Positions 33,701 to 45,205 of a stretch of DNA of 64,000 nt are shown here, piece by piece. How positions within the stretch are numbered: position 1 is the first letter of the stretch; each line of letters opens with the position of its first letter. The notes below the pieces were generated by a model. It was not told the DNA's origin. It saw nothing but the letters and a program-made list of their open reading frames with translations, and searched no databases. A program made the position numbers and the translations under genes. The DNA is taken from the NCBI GenBank assembly GCA_949825065.1, contig OX463859.1, positions 24,011,847 through 24,075,846 on the forward strand. Direction: 5' to 3'. Origin of the DNA: Odontocerum albicorne (lineage: Eukaryota > Arthropoda > Insecta > Trichoptera > Odontoceridae).

Positions 33701-36700
33701 TTCCTCTGTAATACATTTACGCATTGAATGAAAAAATAATATTAATAATAATTAGCACTTATCGGCCACATCAGAGATATTTTGTGAAAATCGGGAATAA
33801 ATTCACTAATACAAACAAACGTGTGCCAGTGTGTGACACAGGTATATTAATTCTAAAAAAACACTATGGGTGAGGAAGCGACGCTATTCATGTCTCACTC
33901 TATTTCGGTATATGGGAACGCAAGAAATAGAATCTCAGTTCGCTCCATTCAGTAGCTCTCGGGCATCGATTTGTGAACGTTGGCTGATGTTTTTTTTTCA
34001 TGTTTTCAGCAATTAAATTTCAATTATTATCACTTTTGACTTCAAATTTAATTAATTTAAGCGATTGGCTATGAATATTCTTATTTTTTCGTTTTTTAAT
34101 AGCTCATTTTTACATGTGTATTGAGTACACAGCACCGGAACGCGTGGATTTTTTTAGCACAGGAAGTTATTCACTTTTATATGAAAAATGTTGGGTTCTG
34201 GAACGAATCATCTGAGTTTCCATTATTTCTCATGGGGAAATTTGCTTTGATATATGAGTACTTTAGATTACAAACACCTTTCCGGAAAGAATTATACTCG
34301 CAATCCAAGGTTTTACTGTGTAGTATTTTCTTTGACACACTGAATTCACCAAAGTTAGCACATTTCATCATTAGTTTATAACGGACATACCTTTCTACTC
34401 AATAAATCAATCATCACATAACATTCATCAATAAAATAAAACTATATTTCTGTGCTCATCTAAAATTTGAGATAACCAAATGTTTCTTTCTACGAATTGT
34501 CATGAAAATATCTTTTACTATGTGTAATCTCATACATGGTTCTGTGAAAATACCCGTTACTGTATAAAGCCCCATTTATACGGAGCTCAAATAAAAAGTA
34601 CAGTCAGCTCAATTATGTGTGAGTTGGATTTAACCATGGTACTTTGTATTACAAATTTGTTTTAGTAATCCCACAAAATGTTTTTGTCCAACATCACGTT
34701 TTGAAAATTACAAACCATGGTGGACCTTAACTGTTATAAAATCTATGGTTTACATTATACTAATTGACTAACGCTAGTAAGTTGGCAGTGTTGCCCCGCA
34801 TCCACACCGACACGAAAATATATGGATCCAGGGCTTCCCAATGTAATTGCCGCAGTATGATACCGGCATTTAGCGGTTGTATCTGTCAAACATTGAGAAA
34901 GTTTGTTCGTGTACTCATCTTGAGTAGCAAAATTTATCTAGCATTTCAACTCTTAAAATGTTTAACTAAATAAAAACTTAATAAGTGTTTTTCAATTATC
35001 CGGGTTCGAGTGTCCCCCAATTACCATAAATAATCAGTTCTCTACTGTAATTAATAATAAGAATGGATCAAATTTAACCAAAATAATATTAACAAATGTT
35101 CAAACGTCATCCTATTTTTTCTGGTCAATTTTCAACAAAGAAAGCAAAATAACAATTTGTTCTCATACTTTGAGAATGAACCAAATTTTAAAAATTTACC
35201 GTTGTTACACATACATACATACCATCATGGTTTCTTTTAGCGATGATTTTTTAAATTTATTTTACTGTTAAATATGTCATTATGTCTCAATATTGCAGAA
35301 ATATGTCTACAAAACTTGACTTGACTAACATCATTTTTACAGTAAGAAAAAATGGCCTTTATATTACCAGCTGTTTTGTGAGTGATGTATACAAGCTGGT
35401 TTTTTTAGTGATAACATTATTCAATCTTTTTTGTGAAATTTGGTCCCTTGAATTTCGAATTATAACCTACAAGGATAGATAAGCAATACTAGTCAAAGTA
35501 TTTTTTTAAATATATGAAATTTTAAAATCATCCGAGTATCCATAAGGATCTATACAGTAAAGGGTTACTATTTCATAGTTTTCATCTCCATCATCATTTC
35601 CTTATCCTAGAAGAGTAGAGATCTCATCGCAAATGAAGGGTCCTTGCACCAGACTCTGTCCTGTGCTATCTCTGTCATTATATTTCACGTCCAATTTGTC
35701 TTCGCAGCTATTTTCCCCATGAATCCATCACCTAGGCCCACCCACAGGACGGTTTCCTTCTGGATTTTCCGGAAAAAAAAACTGCTTCGCAACCTGTAAA
35801 AAAAAGTTTGAGCGAGACAGCTAAACTTGCTAAATAGTATTTTTTTGACTTCGTGGAAATTGTTCAATTCAATTTACCTTGAAAAAACCCTCAGACAAGC
35901 CAGTTCATCCACGTCCCAGAGTGACACGAGAGCATCGGCAGATCCTGTAGCAAAGTACTTCCCTGTGGGGTCATGTTCTATGCAGATACATGTGCCAGGG
36001 TGTGCCTTGAGAACTGTCTGCAGTTCTAAGGAGGGGTAGCTGCAATAATACAAGACAAATATTTTACACTAAAATTTAAAAAATAAAAGTCCATTTTAAG
36101 GGACCCTCTTAAATAATTTACAATTTGATGCTAAAATGTTACATCACCATTACTTAATCTTGTTCTGCAACCTGTGACGATCTCTGTAGCCTAGTGGTAA
36201 AATTCTTGACTTCCACTCGGGGGTTTCGATTTCGATTTTAGACCTAATCTTGCTCAAGGGATCTTTTTCGCAAAACATCATCATGAATGATTTAAGATGC
36301 GTTTGAGTTAAGAAACTTCTAATTGACCCAAGGTATAGGCTAATAACAACCCAAATCTTCTGTACTCCCCTGACCTAGCCCCTTGTTTTCCAAAATGGAA
36401 TTGAAGCTGAGCTGTTGCTGTTTCGAAACCATAGATAAAACCCAAAAAGAATCACAGATGATTTTAGACAGCCTTCAAAAAAGGAGTTACACAGTGCTTT
36501 TGAGGCATGAAAGAGGCACTGAAATCAATGTTACATACCTAAAGGAACTATTTCAAAGGGGATGGCCAAATTTAAATAAGCTAAGCCAGTACAGCTTTAG
36601 GCCTAATCAGGGAATTTTCTGAATATAGAGGATGTATCGATCAATGGATTGAAAGAAAAATTATTGAAAGAAAAATATTGATTGAATTATAATTATAAAA

Positions 36701-39700
36701 TCAATTTACTCGAACTAAAAGCTCAATGTCATGGAAGTTCTTACCTAAGAATATGTACACATCCTTGACCATTTGTGAGGAAGAAAAGGTCCGAAGTGTT
36801 GTTCCATGATATCTCATTGACTTCAAAGTTGGATTGCTCCTCAGCGATAATCTTATGTGTTTTAGTATCAATGAAAGACACAAGATCTTCTTTGTTCCCA
36901 ACGGCTATGGTGTTGCCATCTGGTGACCACGCAATATTGATATTCTCCCCTTTAGTATTTATTATTGCAGCACATTTCTGTGACCTGTAAAATACAACAT
37001 AACCATTAACATTGACAAACTCAATCCTGAATGAATTGGTGGTATTAAATCATAAAAAGACAATAATGAAGCATTTATAATGTCTCCAAGGCAAGATATC
37101 AGAATATTGAATTACGCGGCGGAGTGAAAAACTTATAAAAATAAATATTACGATTTATGATGTATGCAAAAAACCATATACACTGAAATGCATGTACACG
37201 TTTCACCTTATTCCAAAATGACACTTAGCTTACATTTTGTGCAAAAGGGCGCAGAATTTGTGACTTGCCCCCGGATTTAAAACTAATCTCTTGAATTATG
37301 TTAAAAAAATTAACAATAAATTAAAACATGCACCTAATGCAAAACAAAAAACTCACAGAGCAAGTAATATTTTTATCAATTGTTAATGAATTAAAAATTA
37401 ATAATTAATTTTATCAACAAAACTTACAACTTGTCCAAATCTAATAATGAACAGTGAACCTGTATAACGTGCCAATCAATATAAATATTTGGGAACGAGT
37501 ATAAAAGTAAAATGGGATCTCTCTCAGGAAATAAAGATGAGGATGAAGATAATGAAAAGTGCATTAATGAAAATAGTGTATTATTGCAAACCAAGACCTG
37601 AGTTTAGAATTGATGTTATGTATTGTTCGCTGCTACGTTTTCTCAACTCTCCTCTATGGAGTGGTGATGTGGACACTGAACCAGGAAACATCAGGTAGGA
37701 TCGAAGCTTTTGAGATCTAGATCTATAGATGTATCCTCAAGATTTCTTAAACGACTGTATTACAAAAGTGAAAGTGTTTGTGTATACAGGGTGTCCCAAA
37801 GGGCAACGTCAAGCCGGTATCGAGGAAGAGGCCAGCTTATGAGGGTTCAGAATTAAAATTTTTTTTTGAAAAAGCCTTATACTTTTCGAGTTATAGGCAT
37901 TTCTTCGAAAATTGTAAAAGTAGCTACCCTGAGCCGAATGTTTGTATATTGTGACTAAAAATTGCCATATTTTATGATTTTAATGGTTGTATCGCAATCC
38001 TAGATAGACCTGCTATTAGTCGGAGTCAGATATAAAACAAAAAAATTTGCACGTTGGAAAAAAAAATTGTTTTTGTCCGATCATAAAAAATAATATTTTT
38101 TATTAGCCAACTTTAACTCATCATACTGTAAAAATAATGTACTACGCTAACCTGGCAAGTTACATCAAAAGTTGGCCTGTTTAGTCAGGATTTCAAAATG
38201 GTACAAACCATATTTACTAGTCCTTTAAAAATAATTTTAAAACATTGATTTCTGAAATTAAAGATCGAATTCAAAAATTTTGAGCGAGACAAACGATACG
38301 GCGGATGCACTAGTTAGAGTAATACAGCTAGTGTCGCCATTTTTGATATGTAATATCATTGGTGTCTTACTCTAACTCGTTCATCCGCCGTATCGTTTGT
38401 CTCGCTCAAATTTTTTGAATTCGATCTTTAATTTCAGAAATGAATGTTTTAAAATTATTTTTAAAGGAGTAATAGATATGTATTGTACCATTTTGAAATC
38501 CTGACTAAACAGGCCAACTTTTGATGTAACTTGCCAGGTTAGCGTAGTACATTATTTTTACAGTATGATGAGTTAAAGTTGGCTGATAAAAAATAATTTT
38601 TTTTATGATCGGATAAAAACAATTTTTTTTTCAAACGTGCAAATTTTTTTTGTTTTATATCTGACTCCGACTAATAGCAGGTCTATCTAGGATTGCGATA
38701 CAACCATTAAAATCATAAAATATGGCAATTTTTAGTCACAATATACAAACATTCGGCTCAGGGTAGCTACTTTTACAATTTTCGAAGAAATGCCTATAAC
38801 TCGAAAAGTATAAGGCTTTATCAAAAATTTTTTTTAAATTCTGAACCCTCATAAGCTGGCCTCTTCCTCGATACCGGCTTGACGTTGCCCTTTGGGACAC
38901 CCTGTATATATAAAACCTGAGAACTGCTTCAAACTGTGAAGATTTGCAAATATCCGCAGTATCTCGGTCACATAATGGAAGCGCAAAATATATTATTACA
39001 TAATTAATCTCCTAAATTGAGCTATAATTTATGTCTAAATTTTTGTACCTCTTGTTTCAATGTGTATATATATATATTATACAAATGTTAATAGTTTTCA
39101 AAAGCCCCTTGGGTGTAATGCATCAAAACTAAATTAATTAAGGGACTTGAATACAAATAGACAAAGTTCGAAATTAATCAGTTTGTGACACTTAAACCAG
39201 TGTAGAATTTTGAGACAAGGATGAAAATAGTAATATTTATGACTAACATACACATCAAATTGAATGATTCTACCAGGCGAGATCTTACACTTGGGAGTTA
39301 GATTTCTAAAAAATAAATTTATACCTGGTGTCCCATATCCTGACAGTCTTGTCTCCACTGGCCGTGCTCAGAAGATCAGGATGTGAGGCATGCCAGCACA
39401 GTTGGTCCACAGAGCCAGTGTGACCTCTAAATAGATAATCTTGAGTCTGAAAATAGACATAATCACCAACATGTTATAGCCCTAGATATAAAGAATACAC
39501 CTCCACTTCATTCTATCCTCGCACATATCTTTCACTTCTACAATATTGTCGTGAAATAAATAAGTACATTTTAACTAGGTATTAGGGCTTGTTTTCTCTC
39601 CTTACATAGATGCAGGTATAAATAAAAGGCTCAGCGCCCAAACTTTATACCAAGTCCCGTAATTATCCAGGCCGGACCGAAACAATGAATCGCATAGTCA

Positions 39701-42700
39701 ACAATTATCGTAATTTGTTTTATCAAACATTGTTTATTCCACTTTTTGTAACGGTATAACCCTACCGGTTTCAAGGCTTTCACCTCATCTTCAGGAGAGC
39801 ACAAACAAGACTTGTTTGTGCTCCCCTGAAGATGAGGTGAAAGCCTTGAAACCGGTAGGGTTATACCGTTACAAAAAGTGGAATGAACAGTGTTTGATAA
39901 AACAAATTACAATGTCTTTAAACCTCCACAACGTTAATGCCTTAACTATAAACAAAATATCAACAATTATCTGTAAGAACTATCAGCATTTAATGCTAAA
40001 TTGATTGGATGAAATACATTTTGAATGGCAACCAAATGATAAACAGTAATAATACTAACTAATAAAAGGACAATTTATATAGTGTCGTTTAGAGAGAGAA
40101 CTCTCCTCAAGAATGCTCTAACTCGGGGTTTGAACCCACTTAACAATTTTGATAAGATCTTCAAAAAAGGATTGTTTTTAAGTGCTTCCTAAAGCTGCAC
40201 ACACCACCCTTATCTCTGACACTAGGAGGCGGAGCATTCCACACCATAAGAACAGCAACGAAAAAAGCTCTATCATAATACTCCGCCCTATTGGATTGAT
40301 TTGGAACAACCAATTTATTAGATTAAAAATAAACCGACCTCAAAGTTCTACTTCTTTGAAGGAACATTCCTTAGACATAGATTCGGAAGATTTAATGGAG
40401 ATTTGAATATAAAAAGGCAAAGTTTGAAATGAATCCGTTCGCGACATTTAACCCAGTGTAGACTTTTTAGAACCGGACCAATATGGCGATATTTATAATT
40501 TTCATATATCAGTCATGCAGGTGCATTAAAAACAGACTCAAGTCTAGAAATTTGTGAATCAGGCAAACCAGAATAAAGAGTTACAATAATCCAGGTGCGA
40601 CACAACAAATTAATGAAGAAGAAATTTAATTACACTTATTGGAAGACATCGACGTACAAATTTTAACTCTCTAAGCTATAGAAACCGTAAAGTCAATTTG
40701 TCTTTCGAAGGAGAACTTACTATCAAGACAGACATCAGAAAACTTAATGCTATCTTTTGGAAAAGTACTAAAACCCATAAGAGAAATTCTGTTATAGTTG
40801 GGTTTCATTTTAATTTATTTCTTGACATTTTGAGTATTCAGTTTCAGAATATTTTTTTCCATTTGGATCATAGAACTTAAAACGCAAAGTAACACATCGA
40901 TCAATAAGTCCCTAAAACAACATTTGTTTGCCAAAATTCTTCTTTATTCATCAACGTAGTCTCCTTCAAGAGCAATACATTCATTCCAACGATTTCATGT
41001 TTTGTAACAGGTAATGGCTGAGTTTACTCCTCGAGACACTTTAGCGCTGCGTTCTTCGTCGGGATCATTTTGAAGAAGGATGTTCATTCCCTGCTCGAAA
41101 TAAGAAAGCGCATTCGACAAGTTTTTTGCTGTTGGCATATAGCAGGCTCTGGCTCCTCATCAAATGCTCGTTCTGTTTCTAACTGGATCAGTTCCTTGTT
41201 TGAAAGAGGTTGTCTGTCAGCATCTAGAAAATCAATCAAATCACCTTCTTCCAAATCCTCAAAATGAAGATTGTTTGCTAAGTTTAATATGTTTTGTTGA
41301 ATTTCAGAAAGAGAATTAACTTTAGGCTCATTAGTTTTTATGCATTCTGGCCATATTTTTTCCAAACATGGTTCATTGTGGTTGATTTTAATTCCTTCCA
41401 CGATTCGCTAATGTTGTCTATAGTTTTTCCAAAACTGTTTTATCGAAGATTCACTATCGGTTTCGTGAATAAGGTTACGAAAAGTTCTGAGTAAATAATA
41501 AGCCTTAAAAGTGGCTATTGCACCCTGATCCATTGGCTGGATCAGAGCTGTTGTATTTTTGGGAAGATACTCAATCTCCACGTCTTCAGATAATTCAGAT
41601 AAATTAACCGGGTGCCCTGGAGCATTATCCAAAATGAGCAATGCCTTGTTGCTCAAGTTATTGTCCTTCAAATATTTTTTTACTTCTGGGCAAAAGTATT
41701 TTTAAACCAGTCTTCAAAAATAATCTTAGTCATCCAATCTTTCTTGTTGGATCTCCAAATGATGGGCAATTGTTTCTTGTTCAGCCCTTTAAAACACCTT
41801 GGATTTTCAGAAGGATATACTAAAACTGGTTTTAGCTTAAAATCCCCTGCAGCATTAGCACGAAGGAGCAAAGTTAATCTTTCTTTTGACACCTTATATC
41901 CAGATGCAGATTTCTCATATTTTGAAATGTAAGTTCTTTCAGGCATTCAATTCCAATAGAGTCCTGTCTCATCTACCATACATTGAAAACTTGTTCAGGT
42001 CGGTATCCACCTCTTTCAATATTTTTTTTCAAAATGTTGGGATATTCTTTAGCTGCGTCATCATCGGCACTAGCTGTTTTACCTTTCATTTTTAAGTTGT
42101 GCAAATTGTGGCGATTTTTTAATTTAAAGCATTTTTTTTGGCCGTTTAACGAAACATTGTGGGCCGTAAATCGAAAAGGTGCCATAATTAAAAAAGGCCG
42201 TTTTAGCGAAATGCCGTATAAAGATCGGCCATAAAGCGAGGTATGGGTGTATAGTGGTGGATCCAAGTTTCATCCATTGTCACATACCGACGCAAAAATT
42301 CCTGTTTATTTCACGTAAACAGAGCCAAACAGCTCTCTGAATCATCGATGCGTTGTTGTTTCTGTTCCATTGTGAGCAAACGCAGCACCCATTTCGAAAA
42401 AAGCTTTTTCATGACCAAATGTTCATGCAAAATAGTGTAAACACTACCAAATGATATCTTCAGGATGTCAGCTATCTCACGCAACTTTACTTTGCGATTT
42501 TCCATCACGATTTTGAGTTTTTTTTTTTGTGTTTTCTGGTGTAACAGCCTCATTTGGACGACCAGAGCGTCCAGCATCATTTGTTTCTGTACGACCGCAT
42601 TTGAAATCAGCATACCATCGACAAATGGTTGTTTTGGATGGAGCAGAGCCCGGATAACACTTTTCAAGCCATCGCTGAGTTTGAACGGTATTTTTTCCCA

Positions 42701-43491
42701 TTAAAAAATTCGGTTTTTTTCATTGTTTTGAAAATAGCAAAAGTAGCATCACTAAAACCACTGTACATGAAAGTTTGACACGTAACTTCTAAAGGTTGGT
42801 ACTAACTGAGAATGGTATGGATTTGTTATTAGAGACGCCATCTGTTAGTTAGTCCCGGGACGTATTGATCGATGTGTTATCATCCATATAAACCTGAGAC
42901 TCGACACCTTCCATGCCAATGAGATCACATATGATTAGTATAAATAACAAAAAGCAGCGGCCCCAGTGGCACACCATCCTGAAAAGATTCTTATTGTAGA
43001 TAACAACAAATTGCCTTCTATTTGAAGATAATTTTAAACCCAGGTGAGAGCACTGCCTGAAAACCCTTACTTATCCCTGAGTATTTGTAAGATAATTTCA
43101 TGATTGACAGTATCAAAGGCAAAACTCATCCAGAAGTGATTCAAGCTATTTTCTCCTCTTATATTCCAATCAACAATCCGACATGTCTTAAAACAAAGGT
43201 CTCCGTAGAGTGATATTTTCTATATTACTTGAAACTAGTTACTATTACGATTTTTTTAAATATGATACTGAATATTAAAAAACTTACCAAGCGTGTGCGG
43301 TCTAATGTAAAAATAGCGACAGATTTATCAAAAGAGCCAGAAGCGAGCCGCTTTCCATCGCACGACCAGCCAACTGAATGTACTTTGGAATTGTGAGCGA
43401 AATATTCACGAACTACATTATGGGATTTGAAGTAATTCTGCAAGTCCTCTAATTGTTCAATGGGAACTTGATTCATTTTAGAATCTTTCAT
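30757..43491 (-). CDS. THOC3: THO complex subunit 3, WD40 protein (6 coding exons)
   Basis: THOC3 (Tex1) is a beta-propeller subunit of the nuclear THO/TREX complex, which couples transcription to mRNA packaging and export. Coding exons, in transcript order on minus, are 43491-43288, 39446-39325, 36984-36745, 36039-35878, 33072-32972 and 30914-30757. All borders are GT/AG, the phases agree, and the product is 328 aa (human about 350). Seven WD-type blades are readable: KVHSVGWSCDGKRLASGSFD, GSVDQLCWHASHPDLLSTAS with DKTVRIWDTR, NINIAWSPDGNTIAVGNKED, FEVNEISWNNTSDLFFLTNG, CIEHDPTGKYFATGSADALV, WPVRTLSFSFDGRLLASASE, FTVAWHPSLYLLAYACDD. The start could also be the Met at 43476, six codons later. 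The 5' end lacks the longer N-terminus of vertebrates. Introns are 0.7-3.8 kb and full of TEs. Confidence 0.95.
31228..31455 (+). mobile_element. Pogo/Tigger-like DNA-binding domain remnant
   Basis: Plus-strand frames read RYDSNFKVIVLHTAEATT, then a frame change near the ARKFCI segment, and NAFSTRKVF. This matches the N-terminal helix-turn-helix start of pogo-type transposases. It is in THOC3 intron 5, antisense. Confidence 0.55.
31484..32042 (-). mobile_element. Internally deleted Tc1/mariner element, sister of 26426-26986
   Basis: The termini GGGTCTTTTAAATTGAG (plus, left) and GGGTTTTTCAAATTAAG (right, inward) are inverted repeats with TA at both borders. The minus strand carries the same N-terminal stub and the C-terminal segment WGYVNSQVYKNDPRSIPEL. 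It is oriented opposite to the NDOR1 copy 4.5 kb away. Confidence 0.8.
32230..32880 (+). mobile_element. RTE-type reverse transcriptase remnant
   Basis: In shifting frames 32280-32530 shows K-C-G-A/M-R-C-W-R-R-M-like and I-S-R-G-Q-like segments of the RTE C-terminus. 32640-32800 shows a W-A-G-R-I-A-R segment and S-V-G-R-S-R-A. Two RTE-like ends may be joined here. Antisense to THOC3, in intron 5. Confidence 0.6.
33601..34130. mobile_element. TTAA-type MITE, right end altered
   Basis: It begins at TTAA (33601-33604) with CCCTCCCTTCCCTGTGATGT and is collinear for about 530 bp with the complete copy at 54299-54868. Here the terminal motif (CACAGGAAGGGAAAGGTTAA in the other copy) is replaced by CACAGCACCGGAACGCG, so the right end is lost or mutated. 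It is in THOC3 intron 4. Confidence 0.7.
34131..35877. other. Rest of THOC3 intron 4, little recognised
   Basis: AT-rich with a few repeat-like patches (CCGGGTTCGAGTGTCCCCCA near 35001; SNF-like open frames of 60-80 codons without conserved motifs). No exon with family homology was seen between 33073 and 35877. Confidence 0.4.
36180..36300 (+). mobile_element. tRNA-like SINE fragment
   Basis: GTAGCCTAGTGGTAAAATTC followed by TTGACTTCCACTCGGG resembles the A-box half of tRNA-Gly, and GGTTTCGATTTCGA follows as a decayed B box. No acceptor stem pairs, so it is not a tRNA gene. It lies in THOC3 intron 3. Confidence 0.5.
37441..39000 (+). mobile_element. RTE reverse transcriptase fragment interrupted by a foldback element
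   Basis: Before the break, frames read Y-K-Y-L-G-T-S-I, then L-L-Y-G-V-V-M-W-T-L-N and F-E-I-like segments to 37786. After the break, 38905-38990 reads an E-L-L/K-Y-L-G-H-I-M segment, which is the next part of the same protein family. The interruption is the 37787-38904 element. Confidence 0.75.
37787..38904. mobile_element. 1.1 kb foldback element with arms of about 540 bp
   Basis: The element starts CAGGGTGTCCCAAAGGGCAA and ends with its reverse complement TTGCCCTTTGGGACACCCTG. Nearly the whole sequence is mirrored around about 38345, where a short spacer (GTCGCCATTTTTGATATG) remains. TATA-like flanks border both ends. There is no coding capacity, and arm similarity is very high by eye. 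It lies in THOC3 intron 2. Confidence 0.93.
39134..39300 (-). mobile_element. CR1/Jockey-like LINE reverse transcriptase fragment
   Basis: Minus frames read FHPCLKILHWFKCHKLINFE, then LCLFVFKSLN. This is the L-H-W-L-P-V-x-x-R-I-x-F-K segment near the end of non-LTR reverse transcriptases. It runs directly into THOC3 exon 2 sequence on the plus side (donor at 39324). Confidence 0.65.
39710..39910. repeat. 201-bp near-perfect palindrome in THOC3 intron 1
   Basis: GTAATTTGTTTTATCAAACA at 39710 returns as TGTTTGATAAAACAAATTAC ending at 39910, with the centre near 39810 (AGCACAAACAAGACTTGTTTGTGCT). Arms are about 97 bases with few mismatches. No coding content. Confidence 0.9.
40060..40600 (-). 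mobile_element. CR1/Jockey-like LINE 3' end
   Basis: The plus strand shows GTGTCGTTTAGAGAGAGAAC, the reverse complement of the family 3' end. Further in, minus-strand protein pieces match the sense copy at 62160-62640: the C-terminal G-F-K-P-x-x-like end, the C-S-A-S-x-x-x-R-D-like segment and F-K-L-C-L-F-I-F-K near 40400. Confidence 0.7.
40890..42879 (-). mobile_element. Mariner (ACACATCGATCAATA ends) with its core replaced by Tigger sequence
   Basis: TA duplications at 40890-40891 and 42878-42879 flank inverted termini ACACATCGATCAATAAGTCC and ACACATCGATCAATACGTCC. The minus strand starts with mariner transposase N-terminal code at 42701-42250 (GSAPSKTTICRWYADFK, SGRPNEAV, LREIADILKISFGSVYTIL, YVTMDETWIHHYTP), with one frameshift. 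It resumes only for the mariner C-terminus at 40935-40990 (R-W-N-E-C-I-A-L-E-G-D-Y-V). Between them lies a Tigger-like segment. Confidence 0.85.
40992..42249 (-). pseudogene. Tigger (pogo, TIGD1-like) transposase remnant inside the mariner
   Basis: The pogo-type end ACCTCGCTTTATGGCCG (minus) lies at 42228-42246. It is followed by Tigger protein pieces: YGRSLYGISLKRPF, SADDDAAKEYPNILKKNIER, a frameshift at the first catalytic V-D-E-T-G-L block near 41955, then MPERTYISKYEKS, RLTLLLRANAAGDFKLKPVL, LLILDNAPGHP, YLPKNTTALIQPMDQGAI and a C-terminal tail to about 40992. Stops and frameshifts are frequent. The second Tigger terminus is absent: its tail joins the mariner C-terminus directly. Confidence 0.85.
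42880..43200 (-). mobile_element. LINE reverse transcriptase core fragment
   Basis: Minus frames give F-A-F-D-T-V-N-H-E-I-I-L-Q, G-S-A-L-T-W, and a decayed G-V-P-x-G-P-L-L-F-x-I-Y-T-N block. These correspond to the palm motifs of non-LTR reverse transcriptases. It lies in THOC3 intron 1, just inside the first coding exon. Confidence 0.65.
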
Positions 43492-43600
43492 TTTTATCAA
43501 ACATAACCTTACTAAACAGCGGCGCGTAAACAGAAGGAACAGAAGCTTCAAATAACTCCTGTAAGGAATCTGTCAAAATAATTGCCACATATTAAATACA
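43492..43600 (-). promoter_or_regulatory. Probable THOC3 5' region with TTTGACAGATT
   Basis: Read on minus, TTTGACAGATT lies at 43577-43567, 76 bases upstream of the start codon, followed by the GC-richer ACGCGCCGCTG. The same 11-mer precedes IMP4 at 15606-15616. No TATA box is evident. Confidence 0.45.
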
Positions 43601-43734
43601 TACAATTATAAATACACGCTTACATTGCAAATATTTATTTAAGTATTATATAAATATGTTAAGTAAATTTTAGAATGAAATAATAATAAAGCGACACCTT
43701 TATCTGATCATTCCATTTTAATGGTTTAAAGGAC

Positions 43735-43805
43735 AATTTATATAGCACCATTTAGAGAGCAAACTCTCTTGAAAGCTGCTCTAATTCAAGACTTGGACCC
43801 ATTAT
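43735..43805 (-). mobile_element. LINE 3' terminal fragment (GTTTAGAGAGCAAA family)
   Basis: ATATAGCACCATTTAGAGAG then CAAACTCTCTTGAAAGCTGC matches the other family ends (20550, 27330, 40078, 48425). Confidence 0.6.
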
Positions 43806-45035
43806 TATTGACATTTAAAACATTACGGTAAGAACGTCCGATACGGGTGTCATAAATGATAGATTGGACATTGAACAGGAATAAATGATTATGAGATACA
43901 TTTTTGTGCCTGCAGCAAAATATATTTGTGGCATAGCATAAATTGAAAAAAAAATAGCAATGCATGAAGGAATGATGCAATTCGGAACGTAACTAACATA
44001 CTATATATGAACAAGAAAAATGTAACTTGGAGATTTTTTGTTGAAACAGAAACGATGAACACTGATAAGATAATAGAAGCAAGAAGAATCTAGGAGTGCA
44101 AAATTAAAACCAAAAGTGTAGTCAAAGAAAAAAGAAGTAAATTGGAGATGATGAAGTAAAATGCACGGGAAAAATAATGCAGATGGTATGTGAAGTATGA
44201 AGGATAACAGTGAAGGTGTCCTTTCAGGTTAAGTGAGAGTTTGTTTAAGATGGAAGAAGTATTTTGAAGAGCTGTATGAGAGTAGTACTAATAATAGTGA
44301 TAATAGTAATTCTAATTTTAAGTGCTGAGAATTAAGTCTTATGGATTGACAAGGTTCGCAATGATGACATCTTAAAAGAGATGAATAAAGATAGAAGGTT
44401 TGAACAAAGATATGCTATTATAAGCATATAATTCTCCTCAGTTCTTCAACCAGGAGATGCATTTTCTTCCATCACTTTTTATTTTATTTTCATCAACCTC
44501 CGAAGAGTAAAAGAATTTACTTATCTAAAAAAGAGCTCTAAGCGAGACTTAATGAACTATAAAAGAAAACAAAAATAACCTTGACTCGTGCAGTGCATGT
44601 AACTTAACTCGCACGCTGCATTTTTTCAAATACGAATATAATTCACTGTATCTAGCAATAGTAAAACTACAAATTCTGGTCAAATCAAATTGCCTGTTCA
44701 CGCATCTTGTATTTTGCTGTAAAAACACTTTATTTAAAAAAATGCCTCGTATGTGAATAAAGAGCAGCAAAAGACTATGCTGTACTTTATTACTCTGTCG
44801 ATATACATAGACAGAAAAACCTGGTTAGTTTATTGCCATATGACAATCTCTTTCAACCAACCAAAAAGTACGATCACATCACTTCAAACCAAAATGAGCT
44901 GAACTTGTTGAACGTGAGAAATAAATGCAAAATTCACATAGTGTCACTATTGTATAATATCATTAAACTGTCTCTTATCTCAACAAAAATATTCAGTGTC
45001 TTTTCGGCCATGGACTTGTGCTACGCTTAAACAAA
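43806..45035. other. Intergenic region upstream of THOC3
   Basis: Nothing coding was seen. Purine-rich decayed sequence at 44000-44420 may be an old LINE. A SINE fragment (TTTATTGCCATATGACAATC, TTTCAACCAACCA) lies at 44825-44865. Confidence 0.4.
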
Positions 45036-45039
45036 GATT

Positions 45040-45200
45040 GTTTATTGAGTATCCCAGTTTACCGTTCTTGTTTTTTACATCGTCCATATAATGAGACTCT
45101 TGAACCAGCAGGAACCATTGGCATGTTTTGAAAGTAACTGGAAAATCTCTTAATTTCAAATCAGTAATATAACGTGTTTCGTTCCAATTTTTCTTTCCTC
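45040..45200 (+). mobile_element. LINE 3' end fragment, related to 56750-57165
   Basis: CAGTAATATAACGTGTTTC then a TTTTTCTTTCCTCTA stretch, together with the protein piece L-A-C-F-E-S-N-W-K, match the same-strand copy at 56840-56930. Confidence 0.6.
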
Positions 45201-45205
45201 TACAC

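Noticed and set aside
36180..36260. Possible tRNA-Gly gene
   Set aside because: The A-box half is similar, but the B box is decayed and the acceptor stem does not pair. SINE-like copies elsewhere explain it.
36383..36622. 79-codon plus frame in THOC3 intron 3, considered as a transposase piece
   Set aside because: I could not match it to a family with confidence. It is antisense to THOC3 and lacks catalytic motifs.
43492..43551. Upstream extension of THOC3 to a longer N-terminus
   Set aside because: The frame is open but its only upstream start is a TTG. The ATG at 43491 has an A at -3, and the residues before it are not family-like.
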